A stretch of 64,000 nt of DNA, taken from NCBI GenBank assembly GCA_937879855.1, contig CALFMO010000055.1, forward strand, positions 1 through 64,000. Reading direction: 5' to 3'. The notes beneath the pieces were generated by a model. That model saw only the letters and a program-made list of their open reading frames with translations, was not told the origin of the DNA and made no database searches. Source of the stretch: an uncultured Acidobacteriaceae bacterium (GTDB taxonomy: Bacteria > Acidobacteriota > Terriglobia > Terriglobales > Acidobacteriaceae). The first letter of the stretch is position 1, and each line of letters opens with the position of its first letter. Made by a program: the position numbers and the translations under genes. Below, in pieces: positions 7,438-15,736 of the stretch.

Positions 7438-9030
7438 TCATCCGCTGATCTTCTCGCCCACTGATTTTGCCTGGGTGAATAAGTACAGATAATCCGGGCC
7501 GCCTGATTTGGAATCGGTACCGGACATATTGAAGCCGCCGAAGGGGTGTGCGCCCACCATCGCTCCGGTGCACTTGCGGTTGATGTACAGGTTGCCGACG
7601 TGGAATTCCTGGATGGCGCGATTGATCTTGTCGCGCGACTTGGTGTAGACGGCGCCGGTGAGGCCGAATTCGGTGTCGTTGGCGATCTCAAGCGCGTGAT
7701 CGAAGCCGCGCGCTTTGATCACGGCCAGCACCGGGCCGAAGATTTCTTCTTGCTCGAGTTTTGATTTCGGCGGAATGTCGGCAATCACCGTCGGCTTGAT
7801 GAAGTAGCCTTCGCCGGGAGCGCGCTCGCCGCCGGTGATAAGGCGTCCGTCTTTTTTGCCTTGCTCGATGTAGCCGAGGATGGTTTTCATCGAGCCTTCG
7901 TTGATGACTGCGCCCATCGCGGCATTCTCGGTGACATCGCCGACCTGGATTTTTTCGACACGAGCTTTGAGTTGCTCTAGAAACTTGTCGTAGATTCGCT
8001 CGTCGACGATGGCGCGTGAGCAGGCAGAGCACTTTTGGCCCTGGAAGCCGAAGGCGGACTGCGCCACGCCTTCAACGGCGGAATCAATGTCGGCGTCGGC
8101 ATCGACAATGATCGCGTCTTTGCCGCCCATCTCCAAAATCGCGCGCTTGATCCAAATCTGGCCGGGAGCCTGCGTCGCTGCAACTTTGTTGATGTGCAGC
8201 CCGACTTCGCGGGAACCGGTGAACGCGATGAAACGAGTCTTGGGATGCGCCACGACGGCATCGCCGAAGCTGGCTCCGGCGCCGGGACAGAAATTTACGA
8301 CACCCTCGGGCATTCCGGCCTCTTCGAGCAATTCGACAAACTTCGCGGCGATAGTGGGCGAATCGCTCGACGGTTTCAGGATGACGGTATTGCCGCTGAC
8401 GATGGAAGCGAGCGTCATTCCGGCCATGATGGCGCAGGGAAAATTCCACGGCGGAATGACGGCGCCAACGCCTAGAGGGATGTACAACAGCGTGTCGTGC
8501 TCGCCGGGTAGTTGGATGGGCGTCTGCGCCTTGGAAAAGCGCAGGGCTTCGCGCGCGTAGAATTCGCAGAAATCAATGGTCTCGGAAATGTCAGCGTCGG
8601 CCTCGGCCCAATTCTTGCTGACTTCGAAAACCAGCCACGCCATGAATTCCATCTTGCGCTGGCGCAGCAAGTCGCCAACCCGAAAGACGAGGCTGGTGCG
8701 CTCTTCCACGGTGGTGCGACTCCAGGATTCGAAGGCGGAGAGAGCGGCTTTCATGGCGGGCTCGACGTGATCCTTGCCGGCTTTCTGGTGGATGCCGACC
8801 ACCTGCGAGGGCTGCGACGGGTTCAGCGATTTGATCTTGTCGGTGGTCTTGACACGCTTACCGCCGATGATGAGGTCGTATTCGCGGCCCAACTGACCGC
8901 GTACCTTGGCGATGGCGGCTCGCATGCGGCGCGCGTTGTCTTCGTTGCGAGAATCGAAGAAGGGCTCAGTGACAAATGGTCCCTGATGCAGGGTCGAGCG
9001 CGGCCGGACGGGGGCTTCTAGCGTTGCCAT
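7438..9030 (-). CDS. pruA: L-glutamate gamma-semialdehyde (1-pyrroline-5-carboxylate) dehydrogenase
   Basis: 530 residues from ATG 9030, which has AAAGGA about 8 bases upstream; the frame runs 44 codons further up but those residues do not resemble the family. It oxidises glutamate semialdehyde to glutamate with NAD, the last step of proline and arginine catabolism. Visible are the aldehyde dehydrogenase landmarks: PPWNFPCAI, the cofactor segment VILKPSSDSP, Glu300 (ILEMGGKD), the catalytic Cys334 (QGQKCSACSR) and EEIFGPVLAV. The C-terminal GAHPFGGFNMSG and GGPDYL are typical of the RocA/PruA P5C branch. No proline dehydrogenase gene is next to it in this window. Confidence 0.93.
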   Translation of the reverse strand: MATLEAPVRPRSTLHQGPFVTEPFFDSRNEDNARRMRAAIAKVRGQLGREYDLIIGGKRVKTTDKIKSLNPSQPSQVVGIHQKAGKDHVEPAMKAALSAFESWSRTTVEERTSLVFRVGDLLRQRKMEFMAWLVFEVSKNWAEADADISETIDFCEFYAREALRFSKAQTPIQLPGEHDTLLYIPLGVGAVIPPWNFPCAIMAGMTLASIVSGNTVILKPSSDSPTIAAKFVELLEEAGMPEGVVNFCPGAGASFGDAVVAHPKTRFIAFTGSREVGLHINKVAATQAPGQIWIKRAILEMGGKDAIIVDADADIDSAVEGVAQSAFGFQGQKCSACSRAIVDERIYDKFLEQLKARVEKIQVGDVTENAAMGAVINEGSMKTILGYIEQGKKDGRLITGGERAPGEGYFIKPTVIADIPPKSKLEQEEIFGPVLAVIKARGFDHALEIANDTEFGLTGAVYTKSRDKINRAIQEFHVGNLYINRKCTGAMVGAHPFGGFNMSGTDSKSGGPDYLYLFTQAKSVGEKISG

Positions 9031-9149
9031 GGGAGGATTCCTTTCGAGGTCATCGAGGATTGCTTTAAATATTTTACACCTCGTGAGATTACTACGTCGG
9101 GGGCTGTCGAGTTCCAGAACGGGCCGGGTTTGTCTCTCTGACTGCGAAG

Positions 9150-9204
9150 TAAAAATCCCCACCCTAACGTCGCAAAATGCGCGACGTTAAGGATGGGGCA
9201 CCCC
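9150..9204. repeat. Palindromic repeat, family B (ATCCCCACCC...GGGTGGGGCACCC)
   Basis: CCCCACCCTAACGTCGC at 9157-9173 faces GCGACGTTAAGGATGGGG after a short loop. A reverse-oriented copy with the same outer words (AAATCCCCACCC and GGTGGGGCACCC) lies at 50920-50964. Both sit in intergenic DNA directly beside a metabolic gene. Confidence 0.8.
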
Positions 9205-9245
9205 GGTCGGTGGTAGACTCGAACGTTTTCGTGAGAGGCACGAAC

Positions 9246-10094
9246 ATGGACATTCAACGCGTGGGAGTGATCGGTGCGGGGACAATGGGCAACGGCATTG
9301 CGCATGTGTTCGCGCGCGGGGGATACGACGTGGTGCTGTGCGATATAGAACAACGATTCTTGGATCGCGCGCTGGAAACGATCGGCAAGAACCTGGAGCG
9401 CGAGGTCGCGAAGAATAAGATTACCGCTGAGGCCAAGGCTGGCGCCCTGAAGCGCATTCGGGCGATAACGGACCGCGGCGAACTTTCTGAGTGCGACTTT
9501 GTGATCGAGGCGGCGACCGAGAAATTCGAAATCAAAACAGAAATTTTTCGCGATCTCGACCGCCTGATCCGGCCGGAAATTATTCTGGCTTCGAATACTT
9601 CTTCCATCTCGATTACCAAGCTCGCGGCGCAGACCCGGCGGCCGGAAAAAGTGATTGGCATGCACTTTTTCAATCCGGTGCCGGTGATGAAGTTGGTGGA
9701 AGTGATTCGTGGGCTGGCGACCTCGCAGGAAACTTTCGCCAGCGTGCGCGACTTGGCAGTGAAGCTCGAGAAAACGCCGGTGGAGGTGAACGACGCGCCG
9801 GGATTCGTTTCCAATCGCGTGCTGATGCCGCTGCTGAATGAGGCAATGTATGCGGTAATGGAGGGCGTGGCCACAGCGGAGGCGGTCGACGAAGTGTTCA
9901 AGCTGGGAATGGCGCACCCCATGGGGCCGCTGACGCTGGCCGACTTCATCGGGCTCGACGTTTGTCTGGACATCATGCGCGTGCTGCAGAGTGGGCTGGG
10001 CGATCCCAAGTACCGGCCATGTCCGCTGTTGATCAAGATGGTGGACGCTGGGTGGCTGGGGCGGAAGAGCGGGCGGGGATTCTACACATATTGA
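9246..10094 (+). CDS. 3-hydroxybutyryl-CoA dehydrogenase
   Basis: 282 residues from ATG 9246 (GAGAGG upstream). The NAD-binding loop GVIGAGTMGNGIAHV opens the Rossmann fold. The 3-hydroxyacyl-CoA dehydrogenase signature follows: MHFFNPVPVMKLVEV with the catalytic His, then ANTSS-type (ASNTSSISIT) and PGFVSNRVLMPLLNEA. The C-terminal domain ends GRGFYTY, typical of short HBD/PaaH enzymes without a hydratase domain. The reaction is interconversion of (S)-3-hydroxybutyryl-CoA and acetoacetyl-CoA, in fatty-acid or butyrate/PHB metabolism. It is not in an obvious operon with other beta-oxidation genes here. Confidence 0.93.
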   Translation: MDIQRVGVIGAGTMGNGIAHVFARGGYDVVLCDIEQRFLDRALETIGKNLEREVAKNKITAEAKAGALKRIRAITDRGELSECDFVIEAATEKFEIKTEIFRDLDRLIRPEIILASNTSSISITKLAAQTRRPEKVIGMHFFNPVPVMKLVEVIRGLATSQETFASVRDLAVKLEKTPVEVNDAPGFVSNRVLMPLLNEAMYAVMEGVATAEAVDEVFKLGMAHPMGPLTLADFIGLDVCLDIMRVLQSGLGDPKYRPCPLLIKMVDAGWLGRKSGRGFYTY

Positions 10095-10132
10095 GGATTG
10101 ATGATTTCAGATTTCAGATTTTTGATGACTGA

Positions 10133-10486
10133 ATGAAAACCGATGAGAGCTCGGGCGATGGTTGGTTTTATCTGCTGGCTGCGGCTTGTGGGATTGGTAC
10201 GGGTTGGGCCGACGTTGCGATTAACGATCTGCTCTTCACTGCGCTACTGGTGCTGATGGCTTGCATTCTGCTCGGGATGCTGCGGCCGCGGTGGCCGTGG
10301 CGTTGGGTGTTGGTGGTGGGAATTTTCATTCCTTTGACTGAACTGGCTGCTTATTTGATTTTGACCGTGAAGCCGACGCGGGCGCAGGTGTATGGATCCT
10401 TTCTGGCCTTTCTTCCCGGGATCGCAGGGTCGTATGGTGGATCGATTCTGCGGCGGGCGCTGGATCGGTTGCGGGAAGGAAAGTAA
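10133..10486 (+). CDS. Small membrane protein, function unknown
   Basis: 117 residues with three or four hydrophobic segments (about 12-30, 34-50, 57-80 and 92-105) separated by short charged loops (RPRWPWR, KPTRAQ), and a basic tail. I do not recognise a family. No strong ribosome-binding site is present before ATG 10133. The 38 bases before it are word-like repeats (GATTTCAGATTTCAGATTTTTGA). The base composition and codon use look like the neighbours, which supports it being real. Confidence 0.6.
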   Translation: MKTDESSGDGWFYLLAAACGIGTGWADVAINDLLFTALLVLMACILLGMLRPRWPWRWVLVVGIFIPLTELAAYLILTVKPTRAQVYGSFLAFLPGIAGSYGGSILRRALDRLREGK

Positions 10487-10502
10487 AAGCGATTTGCGTT
10501 CA

Positions 10503-10563
10503 GGTCTTGGGTCTTAGGAATTAGGTGTTGAGATGTCGACCTACTACCTAAGACCTACGACCG
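10503..10563. repeat. Word-type inverted repeat (GGTCTTGGGTCTTAGG)
   Basis: Direct GGTCTTGGGTCTTAGG words at the left are mirrored by CCTAAGACCTACGACC at the right. They belong to the same word family as the tandem array at 21197-21252. Confidence 0.7.
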
Positions 10564-10639
10564 AAGGCCTGCGTCCCAAAGATAGCAGATAATCAAAAAG
10601 TTACTCCCGATCCACAGCGCGTGCGCGTATGCTGCGAGC

Positions 10640-11443
10640 ATGAGTGTGTATGTCTCGATGCTGGCGAGCGGGAGCCGGGGGAATTGCGCGATTGTAGCCA
10701 GCGCCTGCACCAGGATTCTGGTTGACGCCGGCATCTCCTGCCGCGAGACGTTCAAGCGGATGAAATCGCTGGGAGAGGATCCGCACATGCTCTCGGCAAT
10801 TCTGATCACCCACGAGCATTCCGATCACATTTACGGACTGGCAACGCTGGCCAAGAAGCTGCGCATCCCAGTATTCATGACCGGAGCTACGCATCAGGCG
10901 TGGGCGCGCGCCATGCGCAATGAAAAAGGCGAGCGGCCACAGCTGGAAAAATTTGAGGCGTTCCAGTCCGGGCATCGCTTTCAAGTTGGCGATATCGAGG
11001 TGAGGCCATTCACCATTCCGCACGATGCGGCCGACCCGGTGGGATTCACATTTCGCGCAGAAGGCATCAAGGTTGGCGTCGCCACCGATCTGGGATATTT
11101 GCCGGTGAGCGTGCGCGATCATCTACGGGGCTGCGATGTGCTGGTGATGGAATCGAATCATGATCTGGAGATGTTGCGCGGCGGGCCGTATCCGTGGTCG
11201 GTGAAGCAGCGGGTGATGAGCCGTGTGGGGCACCTGTCGAACCTGGCTCTCGCCGATTTTCTCACAAACGACTATGATAATAGTGCAACGTTTGTGGTGC
11301 TGGCGCATCTCTCTGAGCAGAACAATCATCCGGAAATCGCGCGGAGAGAGGCGGAGAAAGCGCTCGCCACGCGGGGTGGACTGTTCCATAACCGGGTGGT
11401 TCTGGCGTCCCAGACTGAGGCTATCGAGCCGATTCGCCTGTAA
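10640..11443 (+). CDS. MBL-fold metallo-hydrolase, WalJ/YycJ-like
   Basis: 267 residues. It opens with the SMLASGSRGNCAIV motif typical of the YycJ/WalJ group and has the metal-binding HEHSDH motif (about residues 56-61), further His residues at PHDAADP, and ATDLGYLP with an Asp ligand. These enzymes are beta-lactamase-fold phosphodiesterases; YycJ/WalJ has been tied to cell-wall regulation and to 5'-3' exonuclease activity in mismatch repair. The substrate here is not shown by sequence. The gene is followed after 20 bases by a membrane protein in the same direction. Confidence 0.88.
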   Translation: MSVYVSMLASGSRGNCAIVASACTRILVDAGISCRETFKRMKSLGEDPHMLSAILITHEHSDHIYGLATLAKKLRIPVFMTGATHQAWARAMRNEKGERPQLEKFEAFQSGHRFQVGDIEVRPFTIPHDAADPVGFTFRAEGIKVGVATDLGYLPVSVRDHLRGCDVLVMESNHDLEMLRGGPYPWSVKQRVMSRVGHLSNLALADFLTNDYDNSATFVVLAHLSEQNNHPEIARREAEKALATRGGLFHNRVVLASQTEAIEPIRL

Positions 11444-11463
11444 CGGGGCTGATTGATTCCCCC

Positions 11464-11907
11464 ATGAGTCAGCAGTGCATTGATCCAATCGTTGGCAAGA
11501 TTCTGGCGGGCTGGCGCTACGATATTTCTGGCCTGGCGCCGGAGATGCGCGGCGACTACGAAAACCATTTCGCCGCGTGTGAGTGGTGCCGCAGCCGGCA
11601 GCAAATCCATCGCATCATCGATGTAGGACTGATTGCGCTGGCTTCGATTTCCGCGGGCGTGTTTCTGCTGGCATTTGGCGTGATTTGGCATCTGGGGCCG
11701 CGGCATGCCTTTTGGCTGGAGATTGCGGCGCTCGCGGGATTCGGCCTTTCCGCGCTGATCTGGCTAGGCGTGGCGGTGGCTACCCCGGCGCCGGTAACCG
11801 TTCTGGATGCGGCCAAAGAAGGGGCACGGCGCGTGCATGACCGCTTGCCGGAGGAAATTCGGCAGCGGCTTCCCGAAGAACTTCGCATCAAAATTACCGG
11901 GACCTAA
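11464..11907 (+). CDS. Membrane protein with N-terminal zinc-finger-like HxxxCxxC motif
   Basis: 147 residues. The first 45 contain HFAACEWC, the Hx3Cx2C pattern of anti-sigma-factor zinc-binding domains, followed by two hydrophobic segments (about 53-78 and 84-106) and an amphipathic charged tail (DRLPEEIRQRLPEELRIK). No sigma factor gene is adjacent, so an anti-sigma role is only one option. The stop codon TAA abuts the ATG of the next gene, so the two are translated together. Confidence 0.65.
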   Translation: MSQQCIDPIVGKILAGWRYDISGLAPEMRGDYENHFAACEWCRSRQQIHRIIDVGLIALASISAGVFLLAFGVIWHLGPRHAFWLEIAALAGFGLSALIWLGVAVATPAPVTVLDAAKEGARRVHDRLPEEIRQRLPEELRIKITGT

Positions 11908-12261
11908 ATGCAGGCGAGCTGGCGCATGATCGCGATGGGGCTGCTGGCAGCGATTTTTATCGCCTTGCCGGGGGCGCAGGCGCTGTCTGCGTTTTCTATC
12001 GCTCCTGCACGACATCCCGCGGGTTGCCATAGCCATTCGCCCGCAACTCCGTCGCCTACTCCCCTCAGCTATCAGTGTTGTGTGAACGGGCACGCTGCGG
12101 CAATCCCGAATGCTGCGTTTTCGAATCGTCCTCTGGAGGCGCAGGTTTGCGGCATGGCGGTTGCTCAGCAGCTTCGTTTAGACTCATCTTCCGATCGCCT
12201 TTCTGTGTTGTTTGTAGTTCCTTCCAATAGCCCGCCTGGCGCGCTTTCTCTCAGAATCTAG
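11908..12261 (+). CDS. Exported Cys/His-rich small protein, function unknown
   Basis: 117 residues with a signal peptide (hydrophobic stretch about 8-25, ending AQALS). The mature part has a clustered set of possible metal ligands: HPAGCHSH, then YQCCVNGHAA, then EAQVCGM. The middle is Pro/Ser-rich. Its start abuts the stop of the preceding membrane protein, and 200 bases downstream is a Met/His-rich outer-membrane-like barrel, so a role in copper or another soft metal is a reasonable inference. No family name can be given from sequence alone. Confidence 0.65.
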   Translation: MQASWRMIAMGLLAAIFIALPGAQALSAFSIAPARHPAGCHSHSPATPSPTPLSYQCCVNGHAAAIPNAAFSNRPLEAQVCGMAVAQQLRLDSSSDRLSVLFVVPSNSPPGALSLRI

Positions 12262-12370
12262 AAATTCTTGCGCGGGCGTTCCTCAGGGGCCAAAGCCCGT
12301 TTGTTCTGAGGTGGCTGGCGGCACGGCTGAAGCCGTGCCCTTCCCAAAGCCTTTCGTGGGGACCGGCTCC

Positions 12371-12440
12371 TAGCTTTTAGTTTTTAGCTTTTAGTTTTTA
12401 GCTTTTAGCTTTTAGCTTTTAGCTTCTGGCTTCTGGCTTT
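12371..12440. repeat. Tandem heptamer words TTTTAGC/TTTTAGT/TTCTGGC
   Basis: About ten imperfect 7-base units lie head to tail just upstream of the beta-barrel gene. The same TTTTAGC words build the inverted repeats between the ATP synthase genes. Before it, 12262-12370 holds a small GGCACGGCTGAAGCCGTGCC hairpin. Confidence 0.85.
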
Positions 12441-12462
12441 TGCGCTCTGGCGTTTCCTACTG

Positions 12463-13764
12463 ATGGATGAGAACAGTTCGACGAGGGTTTTCGTGGAGAA
12501 AATATTTTCTGCCGTTTTATTCCTAGTTGCGTTGGCGCCCGCTGTGGCGCAAGAGGCGTCCGTGGGGCAGATGGATATGAGTATGCCCATGGGCCAAGCC
12601 GCATCGCAGCTGCCTTCGCCGCATGAAGGGTCGGGGACGGGCTGGCAGCCGGCTTCGGTGCGGGGATATGAATGGATGTGGATGCGCGGGGGATGGGCGT
12701 TGATGGCGCACGGCGTAATTTTCGTGGACTACAACCAGCAGGGCGGCCCGCGCGGCGAGGGCAAAGCCGAGTCGGTCAACTGGGGCATGACCATGGAGCA
12801 ACACAAGCTGGGCAAGGGCACGATTCTTTTCCGGCAAATGTATTCTGCGGAATCGCTGACCTCGCCGCATCCGGGATTTCCTGAACTTTTTCAGACGGGC
12901 GAGACCTACCACGGTCAGGCGCTAGTAGATCATCAGCACCCGCATAATGTGTTTGCCGAACTGTCCATGCTCTACCTGCGGCCTTTAACGGAGAAGGTTT
13001 CGTGGGAATTTTATGGCGGGCCGTCGGCCGAGCCTGCACTAGGTCCGGTGACCTATCTGCACCGCGCGTCGGCGGCAGAGTTGCCGATGGCGCCGCTGGG
13101 TCATCATGTGCAGGATTCGACGCACACCAGTTTCGGAGTGGTTACGACAGGATTCGTGATCGACCGCGTGAAGCTTGAGGCTTCCGCCTTCAACGGGCGC
13201 GAGCCGAATGAGCAACGCTGGAGCATCCAATTCGCGGCGCTTGATTCCTGGTCGGGGCGTGCGATCTTTGCACCCGCGCACAACTGGACTGCACAATACA
13301 GCATTGGGCGCTTGGAACATCCGGAGGCGCTGGAGCCGGGCAGCCAATGGCGCCAGACTGCATCGGTGGAATACAACCGGCCGCTGGCATCTGGGAGCTG
13401 GGCGACCACGCTGCTTTGGGGGCGGGTGCACAAAATCGCGATCAACACGACTTTGAACAGTTACTTGCTGGAATCGACGCTGAATTTTCGGGAACGAAAC
13501 TATGCCTTCTCGCGGCTGGAGTTGATCGACAAGGACGAACTTTTTCCGAAGGCGGCAGTACATCCTGCCTACCGGGTCGGGGCCTATACGTTCGGCGGTG
13601 TGCGCGACTTAATTCACGACCTGGCTTGGCAACTGGGGCTGGGCGCGGATGTGACCTTCTACTCCAAGCCCGCAGCGCTCGATTTGGCCTACGGGGAGCA
13701 TCCCATTTCTTTCCAAATATTTCTGCGGATGCGCCCCGGAAGGCCAAACCAAGGTCATCACTAA
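12463..13764 (+). CDS. Predicted outer-membrane beta-barrel protein with Met/His-rich N-terminus
   Basis: 433 residues with a signal peptide (VFVEKIFSAVLFLVALAPAVAQ). The mature N-terminus carries QMDMSMPMGQ, a Met-rich stretch of the kind that binds Cu(I), and further on HGQALVDHQHPHN. The rest alternates polar and aromatic residues with many Trp/Tyr, as in outer-membrane barrels, and ends in RMRPGRPNQGHH rather than a terminal Phe. No exact family is recognised; resemblance to copper-resistance barrels (CopB-like) is only in composition. ATG 12463 has no clear ribosome-binding site; GTG 12493, with GAGG upstream, is an alternative start that keeps the signal peptide. Confidence 0.68.
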   Translation: MDENSSTRVFVEKIFSAVLFLVALAPAVAQEASVGQMDMSMPMGQAASQLPSPHEGSGTGWQPASVRGYEWMWMRGGWALMAHGVIFVDYNQQGGPRGEGKAESVNWGMTMEQHKLGKGTILFRQMYSAESLTSPHPGFPELFQTGETYHGQALVDHQHPHNVFAELSMLYLRPLTEKVSWEFYGGPSAEPALGPVTYLHRASAAELPMAPLGHHVQDSTHTSFGVVTTGFVIDRVKLEASAFNGREPNEQRWSIQFAALDSWSGRAIFAPAHNWTAQYSIGRLEHPEALEPGSQWRQTASVEYNRPLASGSWATTLLWGRVHKIAINTTLNSYLLESTLNFRERNYAFSRLELIDKDELFPKAAVHPAYRVGAYTFGGVRDLIHDLAWQLGLGADVTFYSKPAALDLAYGEHPISFQIFLRMRPGRPNQGHH

Positions 13765-13849
13765 GACACAGAAAAAAGTTTTCCTGCGAAGCGTTCCGCC
13801 GTAGAATCGCTGCAATCCTCCCGCACGTTCGGAGAGAATTATCCTTTCC

Positions 13850-14260
13850 ATGATCCGAGCTCTCAAGACACTGCGGGTGGTGCAGTGGGCGATGCTAGGC
13901 AGCATCGTGCTTTACGCCATCGTTGGACAAGTTGTGGGCCCGGCTGCGCGCGGCGTCGACTCCACACTCAGCTATTTGTTCGCTACTTTGAGCGTAGCAA
14001 TCGTGGGCGCGATCTTCGTGGTGCGGCGCACGCTGGTGTTGCGCGCAGGGGAGAGTCTGGCGAGCCAGCCTGAGGATAGCCTTAGCCTCAATCACTGGAG
14101 AACGGGCTACATTGCGACCTACGTGCTGTGCGAGTCCCTGGCTTTGTTTGGCCTGATTCTGCGCTTCCGCGGCAGCCCGGTGGAAGCGAGCGTCTACTAC
14201 TACCTGGGCGGCTTTATTCTGCTGTTGTTCTTCTGGCCGCGACAACCTGCGGCCGCCTGA
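13850..14260 (+). CDS. Four-helix membrane protein, function unknown
   Basis: 136 residues with four hydrophobic segments (about 14-32, 41-60, 85-104 and 112-130) and few charged residues in between. I do not recognise the family. A GGAGAG lies about 14 bases before the ATG. The gene is 38 bases upstream of map in the same direction, so they may be co-transcribed. Confidence 0.65.
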   Translation: MIRALKTLRVVQWAMLGSIVLYAIVGQVVGPAARGVDSTLSYLFATLSVAIVGAIFVVRRTLVLRAGESLASQPEDSLSLNHWRTGYIATYVLCESLALFGLILRFRGSPVEASVYYYLGGFILLLFFWPRQPAAA

Positions 14261-14298
14261 TGTTCCTCGCGGCGGTATGATGGTTCTGAGGTGATCGC

Positions 14299-15039
14299 AT
14301 GTCGATCAATGAGCCGGGAGAGATGGCAGGAATGCGCGCCGCGGGCGAGGTGGTGCGCTGCATGTTGGACGCGATGAAGGCGCAGGTGCGCCCGGGAATT
14401 ACCACCGCGGAGCTCGACGAAGTCGGCGCGAATGTGATGCGGGAGCAGGGAGCACAGTCCGCGCCAGCTCTGGTCTATGGTTTTCCGGGTGTAAGCTGCA
14501 TCAGTCTCAACGACGAAGCGGTGCACGGCATTCCCGGCAATCGGGCGCTGCAGCAAGGCGACCTGGTAAAGCTCGATGTCACTATCGAAAAAAATGGATT
14601 CATGGCAGATGCCGCGTTAACCGTTCCAGTGGGTGAAGTATCGGAGGAGCGGAAGAACCTGGTGGCGTGCGCGGAGCGTGCATTCGCAAAGGCCATGCTG
14701 GTGGCGCGGGCCGGCTTTCGGGTTTGGGAGATTGGGCGCGCCGTGGAGCGCGAAGTCCGGCGCAGTGGATTTTCGGTGATTCGCTCGCTGGCTGGACATG
14801 GGATTGGCCGCACTATCCACGAAGAGCCTCGCGTGCCCAACTTTCCGGATGCGCAGTCGAATCAGGTGCTCACCGAAGGCCTGGTGATCACGGTGGAGCC
14901 GATTATCGCGGCGGGTTCGGGCCGGGTGTTCATCGCGCCGGACAAGTGGACGATGGTCACGGCGGATCACAGGCCTTCGGCTCACTACGAGCATACGCTG
15001 GTGATCACCAAGGGTGCGCCGATACTGCTGACCGCGTGA
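14299..15039 (+). CDS. map: Methionine aminopeptidase, type I
   Basis: 246 residues, start preceded by GAGGTGATCGC. It removes N-terminal Met from new proteins. Substrate and metal residues are visible: His in DEAVHGIPG, Asp in VKLDVTIEKNG and MADAALTVP, His in GHGIGRTIHEEP, Glu in VITVEPIIA and the last Glu in HYEHTLVIT. The length is that of type Ia enzymes without an N-terminal zinc finger or linker. It is not beside ribosomal protein or secY genes, where map often sits. Confidence 0.94.
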   Translation: MSINEPGEMAGMRAAGEVVRCMLDAMKAQVRPGITTAELDEVGANVMREQGAQSAPALVYGFPGVSCISLNDEAVHGIPGNRALQQGDLVKLDVTIEKNGFMADAALTVPVGEVSEERKNLVACAERAFAKAMLVARAGFRVWEIGRAVEREVRRSGFSVIRSLAGHGIGRTIHEEPRVPNFPDAQSNQVLTEGLVITVEPIIAAGSGRVFIAPDKWTMVTADHRPSAHYEHTLVITKGAPILLTA

Positions 15040-15087
15040 TCTTAACCTCTCCCGTTTCGTGGTGAAAAGACCTTGCAAGCAACGTCT

Positions 15088-15564
15088 CTACGTATTGATG
15101 TGGCAGCTGGCCAAGCCCCGCTTTTCCAGATACTGCTGGTGGTAGTCCTCTGCCGGATAAAACGTTGCGGCGGGAACGATCTGGGTTGCGATCGGCTTGG
15201 AGTAGCGGTGCGCCTTCTCGAGAGCTTCTTTCGAGGCCTGAGCTTGCGTCTGCTGCTCCGGGGAATGAAAGAAAATCGCAGAGCGGTACTGCGTGCCCCA
15301 GTCCGGGCCCTGGCGGTTCACCTGCGTGGGATCGTGGTTCTCCCAGAAAACTTTCAGCAGATCGGCGTAGCGGACTTTGGCCGGATCGAAATCCACTTCC
15401 ACGGCTTCGGCGTGGCCGGTGCGATCGGTGCAAACTTCCTTGTAGGTGGGGTTCTCAGTCTTGCCGCCGATATAGCCAACACGGGTTGAGAGAACTCCCG
15501 GAATTTGCCGGAAGGTGGCTTCGACTCCCCAGAAGCATCCTGCTGCGAATGTAGCCTTTTCCAT
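15088..15564 (-). CDS. msrA: Peptide-methionine (S)-S-oxide reductase
   Basis: 158 residues with the MsrA active site GCFWGVE (catalytic Cys10), followed by GYIGGKTENPTYKEVC, EVDFDP and DPTQVNRQGPDWGTQYRS, all family landmarks. It reduces methionine-S-sulfoxide in oxidised proteins using thioredoxin. The start has GGGAGCAAAGGC directly upstream. There is no fused or adjacent MsrB. It is convergent with map and divergent from the BNR protein gene. Confidence 0.95.
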   Translation of the reverse strand: MEKATFAAGCFWGVEATFRQIPGVLSTRVGYIGGKTENPTYKEVCTDRTGHAEAVEVDFDPAKVRYADLLKVFWENHDPTQVNRQGPDWGTQYRSAIFFHSPEQQTQAQASKEALEKAHRYSKPIATQIVPAATFYPAEDYHQQYLEKRGLASCHINT

Positions 15565-15736
15565 TGCCTTTGCTCCCTGCGCTGAACGATTGTTCGGTCT
15601 GTATTCTCCTCTATTGGATGGCCGAACGCCAGAAAGGTCACAGGCTTGTAAAATCCCGGTCTGGGTACTCTCGTGAATTGACGCTCTTTCCGAATCACGA
15701 TAGAGTCCGAAAAGGATCCTGTAGGGGTTCCGATTC

